DNA from: CAYRPN01 sp964426135
GTDB taxonomy: Bacteria; Planctomycetota; Phycisphaerae; Phycisphaerales; Phycisphaeraceae
Length of the DNA stretch: 64,000 nucleotides
Direction: 5' to 3'
Assembly (NCBI GenBank): GCA_964426135.1
Contig: CAYRPN010000015.1
Span: 5,421-69,420, forward strand
Part shown: positions 46,233-54,147 of the stretch, in pieces
Layout of the letters: the number at the start of each line of letters is the position of its first letter
Numbering within the stretch: position 1 is the first letter of the stretch
The notes under the pieces: generated by a model
The model's database searches: none
The model's input: only the letters and a program-made list of their open reading frames with translations
Told to the model about the DNA's origin: nothing
Program-made: the position numbers and the translations under genes

Positions 46233-48035
46233 TCAATCCTCATCAATCGCCCGCAGCGCCAGCGCCGCCCCCGGCTGCGTCACCTGCTGCGGCGTGATCG
46301 GCTTGACGCCCATGTAGGTCAGCGACTGCTCGATCGCGCGCATCGCCGCGGGCGCCGCGACGATGCCGCCGTAGTAGCCCTTCGATGGATTGGGCTTGTG
46401 GATGACGCAGGCCACGACGAGTCGCGGCTGGTTGAACGGCGCGCCCGCCACGAACACGCCGTTGTAAGCACCAGGTTCGTAGCCCCGGCCGCCCTTGGCC
46501 GCGACCTGAGCCGTGCCCGTCTTGCCGAAGATCTGGAAGAACTTGCTGTCCGCCTTGCGGCCGGTGCCTTCGGTGACGACTTTGCGAAGCACATCCTTGG
46601 TCAGATTCGCCGTCTTCGCCGAGAGCACGCGTTCGACGATCGGAGCATTGCGCGGATCGCTGGCATCGTTCAAATCACGAGCCAGCAGCGTCGGCGTCAC
46701 CATCAGCCCGCCGTTGGCGAAGACGCAGAACGCCCGCGCCAGTTGCAGCGGCGTCACGGAAATTTCCTGGCCCATCGGCACGCTGGTCACGCTGAAGCGA
46801 GGGTTCCACTTCCTTAGCGGCAGCACCTGGCCCTTGCTTTCGCCGGGAATGCCCGCCTGCGACAGCTCGCCGAAACGGAACGCCTTGACCGACTGATACA
46901 GCTTGTTGATCCCCATCCGCAGTCCGACGGTCGCCATGCCGCGGTTGCTCGAAACGACCAGCACTTTCTCCCAACTGATGGTGCCATGCGCGTGCGTGTC
47001 GCGCAGGGCCCGGCCCACGGACTGGTCGGTGTTGATCATCTCCTCCGGCCGCGCGACGCCCATTTCCGTCGCCATCGCCCAGATGAAGGGTTTGAACGTG
47101 GAGCCAGGCTCAAATGGATCGGTGACGCAGCGGTTGCGGCGGATATCGGCGGTGCTGTGCTCGACCTCGTTCGGATCGAATCCGGGATACACCGCCATCG
47201 CCAGCACCTCGCCGGTGTTCGGATCGAGAATGACCATCTCACCCGTCTTCGCGCCGAACTCCTGACACGCGGCAGCCAGTTCCTTCTCGGCGATGGATTG
47301 AATGGTGATGTCGATGCTCAGGCGAACAGGTTTGCCGTCCTCCGGATGGCGGTAGTGATCCACATCGAGCGCCATGGGCCGGCGACCGGCGTCGCGAAGG
47401 TACACGAACGAACCGGGCTTGCCCACCAACTGGGCGTCGAACATTCGCTCGGCCCCCTCCAGCGTGACGTCCCGGCGATTCGTGTGTCCCTCTTCGCTGC
47501 CCATGACGCCGATGATGTGACCGCCGACGCTGCCCTGCGGATACTGCCGCTCCTGCCAGACATCGGTGAACATGCCCGGCAGACGGAATCGTTCGAGCTT
47601 GTTCCACTGCTCATCGTCGAGCTGGCGATCGATGACGACGTAGCGCTTCTCGCGAAGCTGATGGAGCCGGCGCTCCACCGCCGCGGGATCGTAACCCAGG
47701 GTGTAGCCGAGCCGCTCAGGGAATGTGTTGGGATCGGCGATGGCCTGCGGATCGACGATCAAGCGATGCGCCAGGCCCGTCGTGGCGAGGATGCGCCACT
47801 GGCGATCCACGAGCGTGCCGCGGCGACCGAGCATTTCAGCCTTGCTGTGCTGGGCGCCCACCAGCGGCGCCAGTTGCGGCGGCGGGCTGATCTGAAGTTG
47901 CACGATCCGGCACACCAGAGCCGCCATCGCCAGCGTCACCGCCGCACCGACCACCCGTGCCATCGCAAGAACGCGGCGTGTGCCGGGGTCGGATTGTGCG
48001 GGGGCGATGGGCATGTTCGAAAGACACGTGAGCAT
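46233..48035 (-). CDS. ftsI: Penicillin-binding protein, FtsI-type transpeptidase
   Basis: About 600 residues; start uncertain between ATG 48035 and 48014, with 48050 inside a palindrome. One membrane segment near the start (VVGAAVTLAMAALVCRIVQLQI), then the dimerisation domain with RRGTLVDRQWRILATT, and the transpeptidase with STFK (nucleophile, in EPGSTFKPF) near residue 310, SSNRG near 360, and KTGTAQ near 503. It cross-links septal peptidoglycan. No PASTA domain. It follows the FtsL-like gene with a 45-nt palindrome between them. No murE follows; the next gene is convergent and unrelated. Confidence 0.92.
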   Translation of the reverse strand: MLTCLSNMPIAPAQSDPGTRRVLAMARVVGAAVTLAMAALVCRIVQLQISPPPQLAPLVGAQHSKAEMLGRRGTLVDRQWRILATTGLAHRLIVDPQAIADPNTFPERLGYTLGYDPAAVERRLHQLREKRYVVIDRQLDDEQWNKLERFRLPGMFTDVWQERQYPQGSVGGHIIGVMGSEEGHTNRRDVTLEGAERMFDAQLVGKPGSFVYLRDAGRRPMALDVDHYRHPEDGKPVRLSIDITIQSIAEKELAAACQEFGAKTGEMVILDPNTGEVLAMAVYPGFDPNEVEHSTADIRRNRCVTDPFEPGSTFKPFIWAMATEMGVARPEEMINTDQSVGRALRDTHAHGTISWEKVLVVSSNRGMATVGLRMGINKLYQSVKAFRFGELSQAGIPGESKGQVLPLRKWNPRFSVTSVPMGQEISVTPLQLARAFCVFANGGLMVTPTLLARDLNDASDPRNAPIVERVLSAKTANLTKDVLRKVVTEGTGRKADSKFFQIFGKTGTAQVAAKGGRGYEPGAYNGVFVAGAPFNQPRLVVACVIHKPNPSKGYYGGIVAAPAAMRAIEQSLTYMGVKPITPQQVTQPGAALALRAIDED

Positions 48036-48036
48036 G

Positions 48037-48081
48037 GGGCGCCTGGGCATGGGGGCTTCAAGCCCCCATGCCCAGGCGCCC
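48037..48081. repeat. Perfect 22-bp palindrome between ftsL-like and ftsI
   Basis: Arms 48037-48058 and 48060-48081 are perfectly complementary with one base between them. It lies in the 51-nt gap between the FtsL-like stop and the ftsI start. The 25 nt 48056-48080 recur exactly inside the MetE-like gene. In mRNA it would form a very stable hairpin just before the ftsI start codon and could lower its translation. Confidence 0.9.
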
Positions 48082-48086
48082 GGGGG

Positions 48087-48425
48087 TCATCGACGCTCGT
48101 TCCGGTTGCGAACGGTCCTGGCGGGCGCGGCGTTCTTGTTGCCGCCTTTGGCGGCGACCCGCGTCGGCGTCGGCGGCTTGGGCAGCGGACCGGTCACCGG
48201 CTCCAGATCGAGATTCGCCACTTCGATCCTGTGTTGAAGCGCCGCGGGCTTCAGGTAGTCCGCCACCTTCACCTCGTGCTCCCAGGTCGCGCGGCGGGTC
48301 TGCTCCATCTGCCGGTGCATGGCCGTCGTGGCGTGCCGCGTCTCCCATTCCTGCTGCCGCAACGACAGCACACCCGCGCCCAGCGCGGTCAGCGAAATGA
48401 CGAGAGCGGCGGCCTTGAGGAACAT
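48087..48425 (-). CDS. ftsL: FtsL-like division protein
   Basis: 112 residues from the ATG at 48425. One membrane segment (AAALVISLTALGAGVLSL) follows a very short cytoplasmic start, then a polar helix (QEWETRHATTAMHRQMEQTRRATWEHEVKVADY) that could form a coiled coil, and a basic Pro/Arg-rich tail. FtsL proteins share little sequence, so the call rests on this topology and on position immediately before ftsI and downstream of rsmH. Upstream in-frame codons run into the CCCTCTCCC repeat and were not used. Confidence 0.6.
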   Translation of the reverse strand: MFLKAAALVISLTALGAGVLSLRQQEWETRHATTAMHRQMEQTRRATWEHEVKVADYLKPAALQHRIEVANLDLEPVTGPLPKPPTPTRVAAKGGNKNAAPARTVRNRNERR

Positions 48426-48489
48426 AAGGTCCCAGTATGAAGGCGGTCGAGGGCAGGTGAGTGAATGGTTGGAACACGAGTGGCTGGTT

Positions 48490-48534
48490 GACCGGCCCTC
48501 ACCCCAGCCCTCTCCCGGAGGGAGAGGGGGTCGG
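48490..48534. repeat. CCCTCTCCC fold-back, third unit
   Basis: 48490-48517 is identical over 28 nt to 42188-42215, followed by a GGGAGAGGGGG arm. It lies between the LysM gene stop and the FtsL-like start. Confidence 0.85.
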
Positions 48535-48558
48535 AAACGCCGCTCAACTTGCATCAGT

Positions 48559-49875
48559 TCATCTTGCGTCGGCAGGCAGCGCGAGAACCATTCCGTCGCG
48601 GAGGTTTTCCGGATCGCCGACTTTGGCTCGGTTCAGCTCGAAAAGCTCCTTCCATCGACGGTCCGAACCAAGGCGGGTGCGTGCGATGGAAGTGAACGTA
48701 TCGCCGGGCTGCACTTTGTAGGACTTCATCGTCGTAGCCGGCCCACCGGGACTGGAACCGCCGGGCGTGCTCGCGCCATCCGTGCGGCGTTCGCCTTCCG
48801 TCCGCAACGACGGCCCAAGCGTCCCGTTGCCGGGAGCGGGCGTGGTGACTGCTGGAAGTTTGAGAACCATTCCAATCTTGATGTCGTTGGCGTCGCGAAT
48901 CTGATCCTTGTTCGCTTCGATGATCTGGTTGGTGAGCCTGGACGATCCCAAGTGTTTGAAGGCGATCTCGCCCAGCGTGTCGCCCGATTCAACTTTGACC
49001 GTGCGGGCGGCAGGCGTTGCGGGCTGACCAGGCGTGCCGGGGTTGGCTGGAGCAGTGACAGTGCCGCCGGCGGTCGCACCGGATGGAGCAGGCACCACGA
49101 GGCTCTTGTTCGGAATCACAAGCCTGACGCCGTCGCGGACGCCGCCGTTGGCCAGAAGTTTGTCGGGGTTGGCCTTGGCGATCACTGCGAAGTATTTGCC
49201 GTCGCCGTAGTACCGCTGCGACAGGGACCAGAGCGTTTCGCGAGGCTGGGTGTAGTGAATGGATGGCTGGGGCAGGGCGACACTGGGACCACCGGGCGGT
49301 GTGACAGCGCCACCTTCGGTCGCGCCCGCGTTGCCGTTGCCGTTGCCGTTGCCGCTGGAGATTCCTCCGCGTGCATCGGCGGACGTTCCGCCAGCGCCGT
49401 CCGTCCGCACACCTTCGTTGCCCGCACCGAGGCCCGGAGGAAACACCCTGATCTCCGCGCCGCTGGAATGACGTTCCGCCAGCGCTTTGGCCAGATTCTG
49501 ATCGATCGTCGGGCCGCCGCTGCCCGGTGGCGTCGTGATTGTTCCGCCTCCCGCGTTCTTCGCCGCATCGTCGACGTGCTGCAGCGACGCGCCTTTGTCG
49601 AGGCGAGCCCCGAAGCTGTTGCCTTCGCTGCCGCGGTTATCGCGCGGGGAGGCGCCGGGCTGTCCGCCGTCCGCGCGATCCGTCACCGTCGCGCGATCGG
49701 ACTTGGCGGGATCGATCACCCGCGGCTTGTTCGGCGTCGCATCGACGTAACCGGGCGGGGCAACCGTGCGAGGCTGCTCACGGTTCTGCGTCGACAGGTG
49801 ATCGCTCACGATGATGCCGATCAGGAGGATGATGCCCGTGCCTACCACCAAACCGACTTTAGTTTCACGCGTCAT
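48559..49875 (-). CDS. Membrane-anchored protein with three LysM domains
   Basis: 438 residues from the ATG at 49875, which has AGGA about 9 nt upstream; a second ATG at 49884 is less well placed. One membrane segment near the start (VGLVVGTGIILLIGIIVSDHL), then about 150 residues of Gly/Ser/Asn/Pro-rich linker, then three LysM domains at about 207-255 (TLWSLSQRYYGDGKYFAVIAKAN), 288-337 (SGDTLGEIAFKHLG) and 383-433 (PGDTFTSIARTRLG). LysM binds peptidoglycan. Its place between rsmH and the FtsL-like gene suggests a link with cell division or wall growth (inference). Confidence 0.85.
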   Translation of the reverse strand: MTRETKVGLVVGTGIILLIGIIVSDHLSTQNREQPRTVAPPGYVDATPNKPRVIDPAKSDRATVTDRADGGQPGASPRDNRGSEGNSFGARLDKGASLQHVDDAAKNAGGGTITTPPGSGGPTIDQNLAKALAERHSSGAEIRVFPPGLGAGNEGVRTDGAGGTSADARGGISSGNGNGNGNAGATEGGAVTPPGGPSVALPQPSIHYTQPRETLWSLSQRYYGDGKYFAVIAKANPDKLLANGGVRDGVRLVIPNKSLVVPAPSGATAGGTVTAPANPGTPGQPATPAARTVKVESGDTLGEIAFKHLGSSRLTNQIIEANKDQIRDANDIKIGMVLKLPAVTTPAPGNGTLGPSLRTEGERRTDGASTPGGSSPGGPATTMKSYKVQPGDTFTSIARTRLGSDRRWKELFELNRAKVGDPENLRDGMVLALPADAR

Positions 49876-49932
49876 GGAACACATCCTGGGAAACAGAGAG
49901 CTTGGAACGGGCGAGAATCTGAAAGCTGACGG

Positions 49933-50096
49933 CTAACGGCTAACGGCTGATGGCTGAGGAACGGGGCCGAAATAACTTCGCGAATTGGCGGTCCCCCATT
50001 TAGTCGGCGGGCTTGCCCGCCGAGGGCGTCTCGGCGGGCAAGCCCGCCGGCTAAATGGGGAACTTATTTCGGTCCCGTTCCTAACGGCTAACGGCT
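49933..50096. repeat. Long fold-back with flanking 16-bp direct repeats, touching rsmH stop
   Basis: Inner arms 49994-50024 and 50030-50060 match in 30 of 31 positions; outer arms 49958-49975 and 50064-50081 match in 17 of 18. CTAACGGCTAACGGCT occurs at 49933-49948 and again at 50081-50096 as a direct repeat. The rsmH stop codon (50081-50083) is part of the right repeat, so the last residues of RsmH are encoded by it. Confidence 0.85.
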
Positions 50097-51106
50097 CCCA
50101 TCCGAACCACCCTCAACTTGGCGGACCTGCTTCGCGGATTGGCGGCGATTTCCTGATCCTCCGCCACGACCGGTTTGCGAGTCATTCGTTCGGCTCGCCC
50201 GGACTTCTCCAGTTCCGCGAAGGCGTGCTTGACCAGCCTGTCCTCCAGCGAGTGGAAGCTGATCAGACCCGCGACACCGCCCGCCTTGACCAGTCGGGGA
50301 AGAGCCGCCAGCAGCGCTTCGATGGCGTCGAGCTCACCGTTGACCGCGATGCGCAGCGCCATGAAAGTGCGTGTTGCCGGATCGATTCCCGCAATGCGTG
50401 GTCGCCGTTTGGACTGGCCCCCGCCGCCGTCCTTCTCACGTTCAAAGGCCGGCACGAGGCCGTACGCTTGGCGCACAATGTCCGCCAGCGCACTGGTGGT
50501 AGTTATCGGAGAAATGCGCCGCTGCTCCACAATCTTTGCGGCGATGCGGCGGCTCAGCCGTTCCTCGCCGTATTGATAGATCAGATCCGCCAGTTCGCGG
50601 GCCGGTAGACGGTTGACCAGGTCCGCCGCGGTGGAGCCTGACGTGGGATCCAGCCTCATGTCCAACGGGCCGTCGTTCATGAAGGAAAAGCCGCGAAACG
50701 GGTCCGTCATCTGATTGGAAGAGAAGCCGAAATCCGCCAATAGCAGGTCGACGCGATCCGCTTCGAGCCGCTTGAGCACCGCCCGAGCATCGACGAAGTT
50801 GCCATGCACCAGATCGACGCGGACATCCGAGCCGCCAGCCTGAATGGCGCCAAGGCGGCGGCCTGCGTACGCCAGATTGCCCGGGTCGACATCCAGTCCG
50901 ATGTACCGCCCGCCCGGTGACAGCTTGGGCAGGATCAGCGACGCGTGACCGCCGCGACCGATCGTGCAGTCAAGCATGACCTGTCCGGGCTTCGGATCGA
51001 GCAGTTGCACAATCTGCGTCGGCAGCACGGGCACATGGCCCGCGCCGGCAACGACATCGGCATCGGCGTCGGCATCGGCGTCGGTTGGAGAAAGCGGATC
51101 GCTCAT
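50081..51106 (-). CDS. rsmH: 16S rRNA m4C1402 methyltransferase RsmH (MraW)
   Basis: 341 residues. Methylates N4 of C1402 in 16S rRNA with S-adenosylmethionine. Motifs: HVPVLPTQIVQLL, LDCTIGRGGHASLIL (SAM binding), IGLDVDPGNL, LLADFGFSSNQMTDPFRGFSF, LDMRLDPTSG, YQYGEERLSRRIA, TRTFMALRIAVNGEL, and GLISFHSLEDRLVK. The N-terminus has a DADADADADV stretch from a 12-nt microsatellite (about 51058-51087). The C-terminal codons lie in a repeat. Normally the first gene of the division cluster; no mraZ is seen upstream. Confidence 0.95.
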   Translation of the reverse strand: MSDPLSPTDADADADADVVAGAGHVPVLPTQIVQLLDPKPGQVMLDCTIGRGGHASLILPKLSPGGRYIGLDVDPGNLAYAGRRLGAIQAGGSDVRVDLVHGNFVDARAVLKRLEADRVDLLLADFGFSSNQMTDPFRGFSFMNDGPLDMRLDPTSGSTAADLVNRLPARELADLIYQYGEERLSRRIAAKIVEQRRISPITTTSALADIVRQAYGLVPAFEREKDGGGGQSKRRPRIAGIDPATRTFMALRIAVNGELDAIEALLAALPRLVKAGGVAGLISFHSLEDRLVKHAFAELEKSGRAERMTRKPVVAEDQEIAANPRSRSAKLRVVRMGAVSR

Positions 51107-51165
51107 GGTTCAATCCAGGTATCGGCGTGCAGGGAGCACGCGGCGGAAAGATGGGGCCGCGAGCC

Positions 51166-51471
51166 GTTTAGCGACGGGGCTTGCCCCGCTCTTCACCGCT
51201 CACAGGAAGCATTCGCAGGAGACCGCCAGGTTGGATTCGGACGGGTTCACTTCCGCGCGCGGCGCAAAGGAATCTGCGCCGGAAAAGTCAAAACATTGAA
51301 GGCAAAAGTCAAAATGCAAAAGTCAGACTGCCGTATCGGTTCTGACTTTTGACTCTTGCATTTTGACTTCACTGTTTTGACTGGTTTCGGTTCCGCCGGC
51401 CCAGGCCTTCTTGCTTGCTTACGGAGATTTGTCGTGAACCGGGAAGAACGGGGCAAGCCCCGTCGCTAAAC
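51166..51471. repeat. 306-bp nested fold-back element
   Basis: Outer arms 51166-51188 and 51449-51471 are a perfect 23-bp inverted repeat. Inside lie further inverted pairs: AGTCAAAACA (51286-51295) with 51373-51382, and AAGTCAAAATGCAA (51306-51319) with 51356-51369, near AGTCAGA/TCTGACT. A short tandem CACATGGCACATG tract follows at 51471-51500. No gene is seen in this 418-nt gap between the HEAT-like gene stop and the rsmH start. Confidence 0.85.
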
Positions 51472-51524
51472 GCACATGGCACATGACACATGGCACATGG
51501 CAGGCAACTCAATCCTGTCGGCCC

Positions 51525-53762
51525 TCACGGCGTCTTCACCGCGTCCTCCGGCTTGATCGCCGTGCGGATGCGCTCCTCATAGATCGTCAACCGCGTCTCC
51601 GCATCCAAGGTCAGCGGCCTGGGCAGCCTCGCACGCAGGCGGGAGATGATCGTCCCCGCGCGCTCGGCCTGCTTGCTCTTGAGGCAATCGTCGGCCGCGA
51701 TGAGTAACGCATCCATCACTTTCTTCCGCATCGCGATGTCGTTGTCCGTCTCCAGTTCGCCCGAAAAGTAGCGACCGGCGAGCAGGAAGGCATCATCCAC
51801 ATCGCCCTGGCCCAACTTGGCGCGAAGGGCGATCAACTCGATGCGGTTCTGCTGATCGAGCGACAGATCGATGCGGCGTTCCGCCACGCGAGCCAGGTCG
51901 GCCTCGGCGCCCTTGGCGTCGCTGGAGGCAAGGCGCACCTCCGCGCGGGAAAGCAGCAGATCGACCAGGTGGAGCGTGTCGACCACCCGCCGGCTGTCGG
52001 TCACGCCATTAAACTCCGCAGGCGCGATCCGCAGCAGCAGGCGATTGACCGCGGCCGAGAGGAACTGCTGCCGCAGATCGCCGGATTCACCCGACCGGCG
52101 AAGCAGATCGTCCACCACGACGACCGCCTCTGACGGCACGCGCGGCGCCATCGCCACCAGGGCATTGCCCCAGACGGGGATGAGCTGATCGGCCTTGGGC
52201 TTGTGCCGCGCCAGCGCCAGCACCGTGTACGCATCGTTGCCGCGGCGGGCCGCGGCGGGAATCAGGATCGACGCGATGATCGGGTCGTCCGCGTGTTCCG
52301 CCAGCGGCGCCAGAGCCCGGTCCGCGCGAATCCACGCCTTGGCGGCTGCCTCGCGAACCTCGGGCGATTCATTCGTCAGCCAGCCCGCGACGCGATCCCA
52401 GTCCTTGGCGTCGCCCACGCGGCCAAGCAGTTCAACGAAACGAGGCTCAGGCACCGCATCGCCGTTGATGTGCGCGTGCAGACGCTCTGCGATTTTGGCG
52501 GCCTGCGCGGCGCCGATCAGCGACGGCTCGTGGTCGAATGCCGTCAGGAGCACGCCGGCCGCGTCGCCGCGGAGAATCGCATCATCCAGCAGAACGATGG
52601 CCGACGCGATCGCCGCGATGCGCGGCTGACGCCGCATCATCGCCAGGTAGGCGCGAAGCACCGCCCGGTTGCGCTCGCGATCCTCCGCCAGACGGGCGGC
52701 GACGATGTCGGCGGCCGCTTCGGATTTCAGGTCACGCAGGAGCAACGTCGCGGACGCACGGAGACTCGGCGTCGGATCGTCGAGCATCGCCAGCAGCGTG
52801 GCGGTCAACTCCGCGGCAATCGTGTCCGTGCCCAATAGTTCACGCGTCAGTTCCAGCCCCAGATCGCGCACCGCGTCGAGCTTGTCCTTCAACATCTCGA
52901 CGAGGATCGTCTGCCGCTGCTCCTTGGGCGCGGCGCGGTAACGCTGCCGCAGCGCCTGCCCGAGGCGATCCTTGATCTGGGCATATTGCTTCGAAACGGA
53001 TTCGCTGCGACGAGTGAAGTTCGCCAGCAGGTGATCGCGCCACTGACCGGCAGTCATCGCCTTGGCCTGGCTCCACCACGCGGACCATCGCTCGCGGTCC
53101 GCGCCCAGGTCGTCCTGCCCCGACAATCGCGCCAGCGAAGCGAAAGTGGCCGCACGGATGGCGGCGGGTTGTCGCGGATCCAGAAGCGACATCAGCGCGG
53201 CGGCGGATGCCTGCGTCTGTTGATACCCCAGCGCGCCGATCGCCATCAGCCGCGATGTTTCGGCCATGCGCCGATCGCTGGCGACGACGACAACCTGGCG
53301 AACAACCTCCCCATCGTCGCAGCGCCCCAGCACCTCGGCGACATCGTCAACAATCCCCGCTTCCAGTTCCGGCAAGACGGTCAGCAGCATCTGGCCAACG
53401 GAAGCCGGCGTGGGGCGATTGGCCTGGCGGAGGCCGGTGACGATCGCCCGGCGGATGGCTGGATCGTTCGTGCATTTGAGTTCATTCAGCAGCACCGCCA
53501 GATCGGACGGTGACGCGGAACCCGCCAGTGAAGCCGCGGCTTCGCGACGCAAGCCGGCATCGGCCTGCCCGTCGCGGAGGGTGTTCAGTTGAGCCGTCCC
53601 GCCCGGCGAAGGCGCCAGCTTGTCTGCCCCCTGCGCGTAACCTGCCTGCCCGATCATCAGCACCATCAAAACGATCAGGCACGCCGCCAGCGGCGCGCGA
53701 AACCTGCGCCGATCAGAATCGGAAGCCAACGACATAACAGAATCGAGTTCCACCTCGGCCAT
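51525..53762 (-). CDS. Secreted HEAT-like repeat protein
   Basis: 745 residues from the ATG at 53762 (AAGG 5 nt upstream); 53735 is an alternative. A signal peptide follows a polar start (RRRFRAPLAACLIVLMVLMIGQAGYAQG). The remainder is nearly all helical, with pairs of helices of the HEAT type: LRREAAASLAGSASPSDLAVLLNEL, DPAIRRAIVTGLR, PAAIRAATFASLARLSG, DDPTPSLRASATLLLRDL and ESPEVREAAAKAWIRADRAL. The last 200 residues have longer helices resembling TPR (RIELIALRAKLGQGDVDDAFLLAGRYF). Probably a periplasmic scaffold; the partner is unknown. It is divergent from the DUF1501 gene. Confidence 0.7.
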   Translation of the reverse strand: MAEVELDSVMSLASDSDRRRFRAPLAACLIVLMVLMIGQAGYAQGADKLAPSPGGTAQLNTLRDGQADAGLRREAAASLAGSASPSDLAVLLNELKCTNDPAIRRAIVTGLRQANRPTPASVGQMLLTVLPELEAGIVDDVAEVLGRCDDGEVVRQVVVVASDRRMAETSRLMAIGALGYQQTQASAAALMSLLDPRQPAAIRAATFASLARLSGQDDLGADRERWSAWWSQAKAMTAGQWRDHLLANFTRRSESVSKQYAQIKDRLGQALRQRYRAAPKEQRQTILVEMLKDKLDAVRDLGLELTRELLGTDTIAAELTATLLAMLDDPTPSLRASATLLLRDLKSEAAADIVAARLAEDRERNRAVLRAYLAMMRRQPRIAAIASAIVLLDDAILRGDAAGVLLTAFDHEPSLIGAAQAAKIAERLHAHINGDAVPEPRFVELLGRVGDAKDWDRVAGWLTNESPEVREAAAKAWIRADRALAPLAEHADDPIIASILIPAAARRGNDAYTVLALARHKPKADQLIPVWGNALVAMAPRVPSEAVVVVDDLLRRSGESGDLRQQFLSAAVNRLLLRIAPAEFNGVTDSRRVVDTLHLVDLLLSRAEVRLASSDAKGAEADLARVAERRIDLSLDQQNRIELIALRAKLGQGDVDDAFLLAGRYFSGELETDNDIAMRKKVMDALLIAADDCLKSKQAERAGTIISRLRARLPRPLTLDAETRLTIYEERIRTAIKPEDAVKTP

Positions 53763-54147
53763 GTGCCTTGCAGCCCCTGACTGCTGAAAAAAAATAAAAG
53801 CGGGTCCGCCTGCCAGATGATTGACCATGATACCCGCACAGTTAGTCCTTCGGCGAAGAAGCGATTGGGATTCCAATAGATTTTGTGAAACATTCGAAGC
53901 CTCGGCAAATTCTTTTCGTGAGAGCGTCAAAGTCCGTCGATTTTTCGCGCCGACGAAGCGCGTCGATGTGGCCGACGATGAACGCCGACGGAGTGGGATG
54001 AAGGCCTTCGATTCTTTTTCATCGGCAACCATCCGCGGCAGATCGTTTTGCCGCGAGCCATTCCGTAACCCGACACACGTCCCGCCACAATAAAAGGATG
54101 TGACCGCGATGTTGCGTCGATGATGATCGCGGTCGACCGTTTCCGGC
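53763..54147. other. Divergent promoter region between HEAT-like and DUF1501 genes
   Basis: 385 nt, AT-richer than the surroundings, with no convincing gene. It should hold the promoters of both flanking genes. The stretch TTTTTTTTATTTTC read on the - strand (around 53788-53800) lies within the HEAT-like gene leader. I see no clear promoter pair. Confidence 0.35.

Noticed and set aside
51166..51471. Possible CRISPR array or riboswitch upstream of rsmH
   Set aside because: The repeats are inverted, not direct with regular spacers, and no known aptamer pattern is visible.
53821..54093. 90-codon + strand frame between the HEAT-like and DUF1501 genes
   Set aside because: No ribosome site, no recognisable pattern, and it lies where divergent promoters are expected.
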